Shown piece after piece: positions 1 through 9,700 of a DNA stretch of 37,004 nt. Every line of letters begins with the position of its first letter. Within the stretch, counting starts at the first letter, position 1. The translations under genes and the position numbers were made by a program. The notes beneath the pieces were generated by a model. The model saw only the letters and a list, made by a program, of their open reading frames with translations. It ran no database searches and had not been told where the DNA came from. Origin of the DNA: Phanerochaete sordida (taxonomy: Eukaryota > Basidiomycota > Agaricomycetes > Polyporales > Phanerochaetaceae); assembly GCA_019973155.2 (NCBI GenBank), contig BPQB01000150.1, positions 1-37,004 on the forward strand. The letters run 5' to 3'.

Positions 1-998
1 TAGTATATATAGTGGACCCCCTGCAATGGATATCCCCAGACTCGAGCTGGTCTTTTCCCCTCTAAACCTCTCTCGTCCCTCAGCCAGTGTTGCAGCCTAG
101 GCCAAGTTGGTTTAGTCGTTGCTGACAATATACCGCCCGCTGTATTGCTACGCCGTCCGCTCGATCACGACAAATTTCGTTCGGACTTTCCCTCCGAGGC
201 GCATCCGCCGTTATCTTAGGCCGTGGCGAACCCCCACGAACACCTGGGCCGCCGCGGGCGACGCGAACGCTTCCCTAACCAATAAAAAGTGCGAACGCAG
301 ATCCGCGGGACCAGGAGCCCCGCCCGAGATCATCAGTCACGATACTTGCAGCCACGAGAGCAGCAACCGTGAGAACAGCAGGCGTGTAGCGAAGCGAAAC
401 GATCTCTTGTTCAAAGTCAAGAGACAGCCTGAGACCATGGCCGCATCGTTCGAAGGTATGTCTGCCACGATTTCACTCTGCGTGTCGGTGCTAAGCTTGA
501 CGTAAAGATAGACGATGCCAGTGGGGGTTTCTTGTCTCTGCTAAGACCTGCAGCAGACAGGTTTGGCCAGTCTTTCATCGGCACATGAGCTAGATGAGCA
601 ACCTTCATGATGCTCCCAGGAACCCGGGACCTCCGCGATGCCGCTGTATCCACGGCACACGTAGAAGACACTTTGATTTTACACGTCACATCAGAAAGAC
701 ATTGACGAGGTGTGCTGACTGCGGCTCACGGGGTAGGGGCACTTGATGTATCATTCGCCCAGAGCCGAAGTCTCAAGCTTCTTCCGTATCAACCGCCTAT
801 GAGGTCTCCCTCGACGCTGCAAGCTAGGCTTCCGTCTCGGGCTTCACGCGAGCACCTTGACCAATGTGTGCCGGCCACAGCGATGATTGCGCGCTCAGAG
901 GGCTGCCGTCGATATTTTGGGGGAGGCTGCGACTTCATTTCGCGCGCGCGGCCCGCCCACGGTGAAAACGCACGGTAGTGCGGGGAAGCCCACGCGTG
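1..998. other. Left-edge stretch without a supported gene
   Basis: I see no convincing gene here. The open frames are short, overlap on both strands and lack conserved motifs. The best start-like site is an ATG at 437 in a good context (gagaccATGG), followed after 18 nt by a strong donor (GTATGT). No following exon gives more than a very short peptide, so I do not call a gene. The last few hundred bases presumably hold the promoter of the methyltransferase gene that follows. Confidence 0.5.
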
Positions 999-1006
999 TA
1001 TATATA
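999..1006 (+). promoter_or_regulatory. TATA box of first methyltransferase gene
   Basis: TATATATA lies about 120 bp upstream of the ATG at 1125 and about 50 bp upstream of the 5'UTR intron donor. That spacing fits a transcription start near 1030 and a short first non-coding exon. Confidence 0.55.
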
Positions 1007-1058
1007 CCGAGGCAAGCACACCGGTCAACCCACGGCGACCATCTCCCAAGGTCTCCAC

Positions 1059-1122
1059 GTAAGTCCTCGGATGCTTTCACGGGGCCCGGCTCTCACGCCG
1101 AATATTCCGCCAACCCTTCCAG
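1059..1122 (+). other. 5'UTR intron, methyltransferase copy 1
   Basis: A 64-nt intron runs from a GTAAGT donor to a TTCCAG acceptor that sits 2 nt before the ATG. The tandem paralog has an intron in the same place (3142-3207), which supports both as real and inherited from before the duplication. Confidence 0.6.
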
Positions 1123-1124
1123 CC

Positions 1125-1949
1125 ATGACTGTAGACACGCCCGAGTACCTCGTCGGCCAGGCCGACGCCATCATCAACTCCTGGGCCGTGCGCAGGGTCG
1201 CCGACTCCGCGGCGTACCTCGCGCCGGCTCTCGAGCCACACATGAAGATCCTCGACGTCGGCTGCGGGCCCGGCAGCATCACCATCGACCTCGCCCGGCA
1301 CGTTCCCCGCGGGCACGTCACGGGCGTCGACACCGACGCCGCGTCCGAGACCCTCGCCAAGGCGCGCGCGCAGGCCGCGCAGGAGGGCGTCACGAACGTC
1401 GAGTTCGCGGTCGCCGATGCGTTCACGCTGCCCTTCGCCGACGGCACCTTCGACGCCGTGCACGCGCACCAGGTCATCCAGTACGTCGACGACCCTGTGC
1501 GCTTCTTGCGCGAGATGCGCCGCGTCGCGAAGCCCGGAGGTGTCATCGCCGTGCGCACCTGGGACCTCGGCCTGTTCACGTTCCACCCAAGCACCGCGGC
1601 GCCCATCAACCGCATGATCGACGTCATGGTACGCACCTTCAGAGAGACCGGACGCGAGCCGTACACAGGGCGCAACTTGCACGTCTGGGCACGCGAAGCG
1701 GGTTTCGATCCTGCGAAGGTCAAGCTCTCCTCGAGCAACGAGACTTACCACAGCGCCGAGGAAAAGCGGTTTTGGGGCCATCTCGCCAAGAACTTCAGCG
1801 TGAAGTCTGCAGTTGCGAAGGTCGCATTGAGCAAGGGATTTATCACGAAGGAGGAGCTGGACGAAGTAGAGGAAGCGTTCGGGCACTGGGTATCGGACGA
1901 GGATGGATGGTTTATCCAAGTCAACATGGAACTGTTGGCTTACGTGTAG
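1125..1949 (+). CDS. Class I SAM-dependent methyltransferase (UbiE/Methyltransf_11 type), tandem copy 1
   Basis: Intronless 274-residue protein. Seen: SAM motif I (ILDVGCGPGS, residues 42-51), the acidic residue ending strand beta 2 (VTGVDT, D69), AVAD near residue 95, a motif II/III region (FDAVHAHQVIQYVDD, 109-123) and KPGG at 136-139. This is a small soluble Rossmann-fold methyltransferase moving a methyl group from S-adenosylmethionine to an unknown, probably small, acceptor. The ATG at 1125 is chosen because it follows a 5'UTR intron and aligns with the start of the paralog at 3210; the frame is open further upstream to 978 but that part lies in the predicted promoter and intron. There is no signal peptide or membrane segment, so it is probably cytosolic. 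It is not COQ5, which is at 31192-32234. The substrate cannot be read from sequence. Confidence 0.9.
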   Translation: MTVDTPEYLVGQADAIINSWAVRRVADSAAYLAPALEPHMKILDVGCGPGSITIDLARHVPRGHVTGVDTDAASETLAKARAQAAQEGVTNVEFAVADAFTLPFADGTFDAVHAHQVIQYVDDPVRFLREMRRVAKPGGVIAVRTWDLGLFTFHPSTAAPINRMIDVMVRTFRETGREPYTGRNLHVWAREAGFDPAKVKLSSSNETYHSAEEKRFWGHLAKNFSVKSAVAKVALSKGFITKEELDEVEEAFGHWVSDEDGWFIQVNMELLAYV

Positions 1950-3141
1950 CCTAGTGGTGATACAAATCTGGTCGGATTGAGCCCTCTGTGAATCAGATGT
2001 GTGCGTGTGCAGGCCGGGGAAGGTAACGGCCTGTGGTGGAAAAACTGGAGGATGGTGCTCGCGCGTCGCAGGGCTTCCAGGAAAGGAAGGCTAGAGCCTC
2101 GGGTCCAAACAGTCCCAAATACTTAGCCTTGGCGGGTACAGCTGTCGGTGGCAGACAAACTCAGCGGGAACGTGCCTCTCCAGCCCCAGATAGATATAAG
2201 GGACCACATATCCGCCCAGAAAATATATTCGGTAGACTGAGCGACTATGCCACGCTCTCATAAATTGAATTGTGGACCTGCTCTGAACCCGCAGGCTGAT
2301 TCGGCGGTCGCTGGCGTGCAGTGTTCGAGTGTTCTTGGCCCTATGCACTGAGATGCATAACATCGGAAGGATTTGGCTTGCAGTACCTGCAACCTTTTTA
2401 AATGATAGATGTCCCATCCCTTTATGTCCTGGCCAGGGGCGCGTCTAGTACCGTGAACTTGAAGGTTTCTAGAGCCGTTCCTCGGCCGGCGTGCCAGCCC
2501 CTGAACCTGCAGGCCTTCGGTTTACTACCGGTGAGTCGGCTCAACGGTTGGACGCATATGTTTCGAGTCTCATCCGACGTGATTGCACGTTCTCGCCGGA
2601 CGTCAGTATTTGAAAATCTTAACAGTACGAGGCTACTTTGTGGCGTTGTCCTCCAATGCAAGGTCTCCCAAGGTCTCTTCTTTCATCTTATGAGCGCGGC
2701 GCACTGAAGGTAAGCTTCGACTTGACCTGAGCAATTCGTTATTGAGCAGCGTGATATCGTATGAGGTGTGTGTAGTAGAAGATAGTTTATTCAGGCTGAC
2801 GAGAGTCCTTCCCACCCGCCACAGCCCGGGAGGACCGTCACCCGGAACGAGGTGGAACTCAAACATGCTGCAGAAATCGGAATTGAGCCTCGGATGCAAG
2901 CCTGCGCGTGACTGTCAGTGTCTGTACCCGACAGGGCGGCTCTGACACTAATGGGTTTGTTACACCCCTGTCGGTTACTGTGGGCAACCTGCAAGGCCGA
3001 AGCCGAGTCTGTTAGGGGGAAACACAGGCGGCGGTCCAATCCGCCCATGGCAAACCTGAGTACCTCGCGGACGATCCTTTAAATCTTAGCGTGAGGCTAC
3101 TAGTCGCACATTCCTTCCCGCCGGTCCCACCAGCCTGTAAC
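1950..3141. other. Intergenic region between the methyltransferase copies
   Basis: About 1.2 kb with no recognisable gene on either strand. Open frames are short and carry no motifs. I looked for leftovers of a duplicated copy and saw none. The right end should contain the promoter of copy 2, but I see only a weak AT-rich patch (TTTAAAT near 3078) rather than a clear TATA box. Confidence 0.5.
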
Positions 3142-3207
3142 GTGAGTCCGGCTACTCCTCGCGTCCACGTGCTCTCACCGCAAGACCTTGCAGCAGCTCG
3201 GTCGCAG
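3142..3207 (+). other. 5'UTR intron, methyltransferase copy 2
   Basis: A 66-nt intron with a GTGAGT donor and GTCGCAG acceptor ends exactly 2 nt before the ATG, as in copy 1. Exon 1 would be entirely non-coding. Confidence 0.55.
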
Positions 3208-3209
3208 CC

Positions 3210-4031
3210 ATGGCAAGAGATGTCCCGTCATATCTACCTGGACAAGCCGATACCATCGTAAACGTCTTCGCCACGCGCAGGGTAGCCGACTCTGCTGCTT
3301 ACCTGCAACCAGTGCTCCAGCCACACATGAAGATCCTCGACGTCGGCTGTGGGCCCGGCAGCATCACCATCGACCTCGCGAGGCATGTCCCTCAGGGGCA
3401 CGTCACAGGCGTAGATACCGAGGTCGCGTCTGAGACCCTAGACAAAGCGCGCGCCCGGGCGGCGAAGGAAGGAGTCGCGAACGTTGCGTTCGCGGTCGCA
3501 GACGGGCTCTCGCTTCCGTTCGCTGACGGCACCTTCGACGTCGTGCATTCGCACCAGGTCATCCAGTACGTCGACGACCCCGTGCACTTCCTGGGCGAGC
3601 TACGTCGCGTGGCGAAGCCGGGGGGCTTCGTCGCCGTGCGCACCTGGGACCTCGGCCTGTTCGCGTTCCACCCGAAGGTCGCGCGCCTGGACGAGTCCGT
3701 GGAAGTCATGGTACGCACGTTCCAGGCGACGGGGCGCGAGCCATACGCGGGGCGCAACCTGCATGTCTGGGCACGCAAGGCAGGCTTCGATTCTGCCAAG
3801 GTCGGGATCTCCTCCAGCAACGAGATCCGCCGCACGGCAGAGGAGCGCAAGCTTTTCGGCCCCACTGCGAAGCACTTCAGCACGAAGTCGGACATCGCGA
3901 GAGTTGCCGTCAGTAAGGGATTCGTGACAGAGGAGGAGTTGAAGGAGACCGAACGAGCGCACGATGAGTGGGAGGCGAACGAGGACGGATGGCACATTGC
4001 CGTCCACGTGGAGATGCTAGCACAGGTATGA
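3210..4031 (+). CDS. Class I SAM-dependent methyltransferase, tandem copy 2
   Basis: Intronless 273-residue paralog of the gene at 1125, in the same orientation. The central SAM-binding part is nearly identical (ILDVGCGPGS, VTGVDT, FDVVHSHQVIQYVDD, KPGG), and the distinctive WDLGLF and GRNLHVWAR segments are shared. Differences gather at the N-terminus, around residues 155-170 and in the C-terminal third, where acceptor binding is expected. This reads as a tandem duplication in which both copies stay intact. The start is at 3210 (gccATGG). Substrate and pathway are unknown. Confidence 0.9.
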   Translation: MARDVPSYLPGQADTIVNVFATRRVADSAAYLQPVLQPHMKILDVGCGPGSITIDLARHVPQGHVTGVDTEVASETLDKARARAAKEGVANVAFAVADGLSLPFADGTFDVVHSHQVIQYVDDPVHFLGELRRVAKPGGFVAVRTWDLGLFAFHPKVARLDESVEVMVRTFQATGREPYAGRNLHVWARKAGFDSAKVGISSSNEIRRTAEERKLFGPTAKHFSTKSDIARVAVSKGFVTEEELKETERAHDEWEANEDGWHIAVHVEMLAQV

Positions 4032-4338
4032 CGGAGCTCTGTGAAGCACGCATAGAGGGTTAGCCCATTGTCCCCAGAGATGTTGCTTATCAGAGGTCCA
4101 CATGGTGGCTTTGTAACGGACTGCGCTTGCGATATTCCGCTCGAGAAAGAGGCGGAGCCCATGCTCCACTGTGTGCGAAGGCAAGGAAGCCATAGCTCCA
4201 GCCACTGGTCAGCCAGGCTACCCGGTTCGCTGCGTGGAGGTCGTCAAGTCGGATGCTATGCTGTGCTAAATTTCGGAATCAATATCAGAATTCGGGCGAC
4301 GGTCGTCGTACCATGTATATAGCCCGCAGCGCCTGACA

Positions 4339-4560
4339 ACAATTGTCGAACGCCACTTGGTCGGAACTTAGCTCGTCAAAGGCAGCGTACGCGAGAAAGC
4401 TTGCCACGGCTGCGGAAGCCATAATAGTGCCGAAGGCGGAGCTGCAGTCGCCTTGCACAGCGGAACATGCGGCGGCGAGAAACAATTGGGGACGCCCGCA
4501 CGACAGAAGCAAGCAACGGAGCAGGTGCAATGCGAACTCTGTTGCGCCTGCCCGAACAAT
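4339..4560 (+). promoter_or_regulatory. AACAAT-type motifs upstream of the pheromone-like gene
   Basis: Three related words occur within about 220 bp: ACAATTGT at 4339-4346, AACAATTG at 4481-4488 and AACAAT at 4555-4560. HMG-box proteins of the SOX/MATA type recognise cores of this kind, and HMG regulators control pheromone genes in several fungi. Which protein binds here, if any, is inference. The rest of 4032-4763 is GC-rich with long overlapping open frames on both strands that I do not accept as genes. Confidence 0.35.
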
Positions 4561-4654
4561 AGCGTCCGCTCACATTGGCGCCCGGTGGCACACGCCAAAT
4601 CCTTGTCGCAACTTCCAGCATCCGCTGCGGGCCACCATCACGACGGCTGCAGGG

Positions 4655-4662
4655 TATAAAAT
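4655..4662 (+). promoter_or_regulatory. TATA box of the pheromone-like gene
   Basis: TATAAAAT lies about 109 bp upstream of the ATG at 4764. It is the clearest TATA box in this part of the window and supports the tiny reading frame as a transcribed gene. Confidence 0.6.
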
Positions 4663-4763
4663 GAGCGCAGACGAACGCTGCGTTCAACAAGACTCACCCT
4701 ACGACTTCCACTCTCCTATCTATCCGTCCGCAGGCGCGACGACTTCCGCCACCCACCCTCGCC

Positions 4764-4916
4764 ATGGACGACTTCACGACCTTTGGCACCCTCGACTTCA
4801 TCGTCAACAAGCGCAGCTCGGACGACACCGAGCTCTCGCAGTTGCCTGTGGATTCCGAGCACTGCGGCAACGTCCAAACAGATCACAGCGACCGAGCAAT
4901 CTGTGTTATCGCATGA
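4764..4916 (+). CDS. Mating-pheromone precursor-like peptide with CaaX box (CVIA)
   Basis: Short intronless gene for 50 residues. Seen: an N-terminus starting MDDFTTF, an acidic and polar pro-region, PVDSEH at 28-33, and a C-terminal CVIA at 47-50 followed directly by the stop. Known for the family: basidiomycete lipopeptide pheromones start as 40-100 residue precursors, are farnesylated on the CaaX cysteine, trimmed of the last three residues and carboxyl-methylated, then cut at a charged pair (ER, EH or similar) to release an 11-15 residue peptide. Glu32-His33 fits that cut, about 14 residues before Cys47. Odd: a second cysteine (Cys34) lies just after the predicted cut. No STE3-type receptor gene is visible in the window. 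It has its own TATA box and is convergent with the methyltransferase at 5159. Alternative: another small prenylated peptide unrelated to mating. Confidence 0.8.
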   Translation: MDDFTTFGTLDFIVNKRSSDDTELSQLPVDSEHCGNVQTDHSDRAICVIA

Positions 4917-5158
4917 GCCGCTAGTTCCACAAGAACCACAAGGTGAGGTCCCAACTATGTGGTGTACAACTCCTGCGCTCAATCCCATGCCCAGTCAGAA
5001 CTTCGAACCATTTACGTTCACGATTCGTACCAGCGAGCTTCTTTGAAGGCTTCCTTGCACGCGGTGCTTGCAAGAGACAGCCTAGCTGTCGTTCACATTT
5101 ACGCTGCGGTATACACGACAATGGACACTGGTACGCAAGGACATTAGTGCCGTCGTTC

Positions 5159-6335
5159 TTACATTACACACTGTACGCACCGGTCTCGTAAAATTTCGCC
5201 TCTCACATCGCTCATCTGTGTTTCAGCCCAGGACTCTACGTCCCACTTCACCCAACCCCAACCTTCCTTGATCTGTTCTCCGTTAGAGCATGATAATGTA
5301 GCGTAGTATTCATCACGGACCTCAGGCTTCTTATGTGGGGCGACTACGATGAGCCACCGGCATTTTGTACTAGAATAGCTCGAGTCAGTATTCTCATTCC
5401 ATGCAACGCTCGTCAAGACCTCACCTTAGCTCCCATAACAACGAGAACAGCTCAGATTGCGATTCTATGAGATGCAAGGCGAAAGAGCATATCGTCATCT
5501 CTAGCGCTATCGAGCTTGGCTCCGCGGCCGTGCTCTTCAATAGCGCCTCGGCGGATGTCAGCGGGGCGGGAGGAAGTAGACCTTCGGCCACGTCTTTGAA
5601 CGATAGCTCAGAGCAGTTATGCAGCCCTGTCCGAGCGTGGAAGGCTTCTGCAGTGAACTGTGGGGTCATGAGGACTGTGACTAGCGAGCTGCCATCCTAG
5701 TGAGCACGTACAGGATCCGCCGCGTATATGCTGGGTCTCTTTGACTGAGGGCTCAGGTTTGGTGGCTCCAATTGTGCCGCTCTCGCTTGCCCTCGCAATG
5801 GAGCTGAGGCCGCCGCCGCAGGCGACTGCGATACATCGAAAGCTTTCCGCCCAGCCTGCCACCACTCGATGAGGGACAGAGTGGCTTCGCCACTGCACAT
5901 TGCGTTGGACCTCGATATCAATCGATGCCCTCAGGAGGACTCACCTGCCTATGGGCGCGTACTTGAGACGACAGGCCTCAACGAGAGGGAGTGGACTGAC
6001 CGCACGCCATATCAAAGATGTTGAAGTCAGTTTGATCAATACGTTCTCCTTCCATGGACCATAGCCTGCGAGTCAAATGAATAAAGAAGGGATTGACGAG
6101 GTGGACAGCGAGGATTCGCACTTGTTGAACCACAGCCAGAGAACGGTCTTCACGCCTGGGAAGTGTGGGTTTCGATAGGTCAAACCAACCTTTCTGTAGT
6201 ACTGTACACAGTTTAAAAGACGCTGTATCGATGCTGCTTGTCCGTACGCACCTCCTCGACGCCATGTTCCGAGTAATTATCCCTCATGGAATGCTTCAGC
6301 ATGCCCTGTGTAATCTCGCGATCTCCACGCGACAT
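5159..6335 (-). CDS. SAM-dependent methyltransferase of a fungal family distinct from the tandem pair
   Basis: Predicted spliced gene of eight exons (6335-6252, 6201-6122, 6065-6001, 5948-5945, 5892-5712, 5657-5425, 5369-5321, 5272-5159), all phases consistent, giving 269 residues. Seen: N-terminal YSEHGVEEYYRKVG and TYRNPHFPGV, then SAM motif I in DMACGSGEATLSLIEWW, then near the C-terminus LIVVAPHKKPEI and GWGWVKWD. From memory, fungal methyltransferase-fold proteins of unknown substrate share this order of motifs. The glycine motif is complete only if a 4-nt exon (5945-5948) is spliced in. Alternative 3' end: a donor at 5180 (GTGCGT) joined to an acceptor before 5103 would end the protein in RDRVNVNDS with the stop at 5082. 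The start is the first in-frame ATG. It lies tail to tail with the pheromone-like gene. Confidence 0.75.
5945..5948 (-). other. Predicted 4-nt microexon
   Basis: On the minus strand GCAG sits between a TAG acceptor and a GTGAGT donor. The two flanking introns are each 52 nt (5949-6000 and 5893-5944). Joining exon 3 (ending ...TGCG), GCAG and exon 5 (starting TGGCGAA) writes C-G-S-G-E, the expected SAM-binding loop. Skipping it shifts the frame. Confidence 0.65.
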
Positions 6336-6756
6336 CGTGGCTTCGCTGTCGCTACAGAGCTTGATGGAGCGTGTTTCAGGTGTCTGCCACGGCCTGCGCG
6401 AGCCGGAGAGCGTGGTGGGTTCGGAAGGTCGAGCTGAGTGTGGTACAGACACGCGCAGAGGTGGAGGTCGCGGTCTAAAGTCGTGCGGGCGCCAAATGAT
6501 AAACGCGAGCGAATTTCCTGATCACCTTTCTTTAGACCGTCCTCGTCTATGTAGGCCTTGCGACAACGCATACGCAGCACGACCAGACAGCCCTCTAGAC
6601 ACCGCGGCAATTAGATGATGCTCTGCCGTAAATCTGGGTATATTGAGGGTCATAAATTAAGTACAGCATGGAGAAACAGCACTGTCACGATGGTTCCGTC
6701 TATGAGAAGGATTCAAAAGGTGACAGCCACTTTTCGAGGAAAGGCTGGGACTTGTA
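6336..6756. other. Spacer between the third methyltransferase and the ABC transporter
   Basis: About 420 bp holding the presumed promoter of the minus-strand methyltransferase and the 3' flank of the ABC transporter. An AT-rich patch near 6640-6655 (AATATAC on the minus strand) could serve as a TATA-like element. I see no gene. Confidence 0.45.
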
Positions 6757-9700
6757 CTACATGAAGTTTGCTGTTTTGTACAGCATTTCTTTGTCCGCAC
6801 TCTGCTCCACAAGGGCGTACAGCAGACCGTTCTGATTTTGCATGAGTGCGCGAGGAGTGTCGAACTCGACCAGGCTACCAGCGTCCAAGACCATCTGAGA
6901 AGAAATTAGTCAGGGACACATACTGGTCATGACGCTAAACTCACGATCTTGTCGTAGTCCATGATTGTCTGCAGGCGATGCGCTACGGTAATCACGGTGA
7001 CATCACGCCTCAGCTCCTTCCGCAAAGACTGTTGGATGACCGCGTCGGTCTCGTAGTCTAACGGAAGTGTCGGAAATATGTCACTTATTATAGTACAGGA
7101 CTTACCGATAGCCGAAGTTGCTTCGTCAAGAATCAGCAACTTGCTTTGACGCACGATCGCCCTTGCTAGTGCGATGATCTGTCTCTGACCGACCGAGAGG
7201 TTCGCGCCACCACCAGCAATCTTTGTGTCCAACGTGATGCGCTTCTCATCCAAACCCTCTTGCAGAGAGAACAGTCCTGCAGAGCGGAGAGCGTCGTTGA
7301 GAATCGCGTCGTCGTACTTATTGAAGGGGTCGAGGTTGTGGCGCAGCGACCCGCCCATGAGCTCAGGCTATAAAAATTCAATCAGTCCTGCATCTGCGAG
7401 TAAAAGCCGTCCTGCGTACCGCCTGAGGTATGATGGTGATGTTGGATCGCAACGCGTCCAAAGTAATGGTATCCGTGGGGATCCCGTCGAAGATCACTCG
7501 TCCCTCCGTATGGATGCAGCGTAGGAGTGCCAACGTCAAAGACGATTTGCCAGCCCCGGTACGTCCCACTAAACCCGTGTCAGATGGCCCAGGCAGCTTG
7601 AAACTAGAAGCAAGTCTCACCGATGCCTACACGGTCCCCGCTCTTGATCTCGAAGTTGAGATCCTGCAAGATCTTCGGTCCATCGGGCGTGTAAGAGGCG
7701 GACAAGCCCTGTACCGAGAGACTGCCACTCGCAGGCCAGAAGGCGGGGGGCTGTACACCGGCCTTCGGTTCCTGAGGAATATGAATGTACTGGTCCAAAC
7801 GTTCAAGACTGCCGAAAAATGACAATGAGTACCATTGCGCCGAGACGGAGCATGACGCTCACCTATTTGCATTGACTGGTAGGCGAGTCAGTAATATTTC
7901 TAGGACCCGCGATTACCGGCTTACTCACCTTCGAGCTGGTTGATCCAATGCACCAATCCTAAGACAAACTCCGTGAACGTTACTGAGACGATAGTCAGAC
8001 TGCAGGTAAGCGAGGCGAGGATAGCTGGCAACGAATCTCACCAGCCATAACAAGTGCAAAGCCGACGCCGGACGGACCGATAGTCGAGAAGTAGACTAGG
8101 TAGGCGGCGACAGAGGCAGAAAACACGGCCGAAAGTACGTCGAGGCGAACCGCGATCCATCTACATCACTTGGTGAGTCTCTAAATTACAAGGGATCCGA
8201 AGCTACAAACCGGTTCAAGAGCCAAAATGTTCGGCCCGCGCGAGTGTACTCATTCACCTGGCTCAGAAGCTGCTTTCTGAACGAGCCTTGCGCAGCGTAT
8301 GCTCTTATCGAGACTGGATATAATTAGCAGCGAACGTCATCCAGAGTCACGGAAAAGAAGCCATACCCAGGCCGTGAATTGCACTGCCAAATGTGGCAAG
8401 GACCGGTGCTTTGCAGTTTGACATGTCGCGCTTGATTGAGAGCTGGGCTTTGATGTAGATATTTCCAAGCCAAAGCCCGAGGCTGATGACAACGATGCTA
8501 GGCACGAGGAAAACTGGTGCGTAGACAACAAGAGCGAGGAGTCTGGCAAAGATGAGGATAGTCATGCCGACTGTCGCATGTTCATCTCGTGAGTACGTAA
8601 CACATCTCAGCAGGTTAAAGTCTGTCACTGACGAATGATATCCAGGGATTGGGGCACAGCGCCGTCGACTGGTACATGATTCGTGTTAGTGCGCTGAGAG
8701 TTTGTTTCGCTCATAGACAGCTCACCAGCCTGGACATCCTGCGTACATCGCGTTATGATGCGGGACGTGGGAGTCACGTCCAACCAGCTGTAACGATTGT
8801 GAGGTTTTGGAGTCGTGACAGAGTAACGTTTCTCTACGCTTACCGGAATGTGCTTCCAAAAACTGAGACCATTAGTCTCTCGTGAACGATCCTGGAAGCT
8901 CTGATGCTTCCTAGGGCATTCACCAGTGACTTGGTGAGGTTGGACGCGACTTGGACTACCAGAATGAGAGAGTAGACACCCAAATAGCTGGGGAAACGTG
9001 AGCAGCTGCCTATGTATGCATGAGTGGACATACTAAGGCGCTGACACATCCTTCGGATCGCGTAAGGCATACTGAGAAGCCCACCAGCCGAGCCACCAGA
9101 TCATGAGCACGTTTGAAGTAGTAGTGATACTCTTCGCGCCCAGATACTGAAACCAGTAAAAGATACCGCCTACAGAGCTCAGGTATAGCTTGTCTGTCGC
9201 ATTGTCAGAGTCAGACGAGGTGAAAGTGTGAAACTCGTACAAGAGCTACGGCCAACTCGACCGAGTGCAATTTCCTCGGCAACGACAAGTTTGCCTTTGC
9301 TCGGATCGACGGTACTTGCCTCCCCCGCTTTGTCGGCATTCTCGTCCAGTTCGACAGCTTCAGAATCGTGTTCAGCCACCTCAGCGAATGCGGGGTCTTT
9401 GCCGAGAACGTCGACCGGAGGGCCCTTGCTGTGGTTTGAACCATCCGCGTTCAAGGATAGGATGAACTTCGCCAGCGGTGCAGCAAGAGAGACATTGTGC
9501 GTCTGGCGGTCCGAATAAGTAGGTCTACAAGGTAACCTGGCGCAGTTGTGCGTACCACCAGAATGATCGTTCGGTCTTTCATGAGCTCCCCTTTGAAGCA
9601 TTTGTCCACCACCCATCGTGAGGTGTGCGCATCCTGTAGCATTGTCAGAATCGCCCATAGCTATGCGCCGAAACACTGACCAAAGCGGCCAGAACCTACT

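Noticed and set aside
887..1954. Long open frames overlapping the first methyltransferase (355 codons on plus, 280 and 237 on minus)
   Set aside because: They are shadows of a gene with strong C/G third-position bias. Only the 1125-1949 frame carries the SAM motifs, and it matches the paralog.
4285..4530. Minus-strand frame with an Ala-rich hydrophobic part (SAAVASFLAYAAFDELSSDQ)
   Set aside because: No start context, no homology that I recognise, and it lies opposite the candidate promoter.
4343..4924. 193-codon plus-strand frame across the pheromone-like promoter and gene
   Set aside because: It has no motif, an alternative frame holds the CaaX gene, and it spans a TATA box. GC-rich sequence readily stays open by chance.
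1..6700. A STE3-type pheromone receptor near the CaaX gene
   Set aside because: I looked for seven-helix segments on both strands and found none; a receptor just outside the window remains possible.
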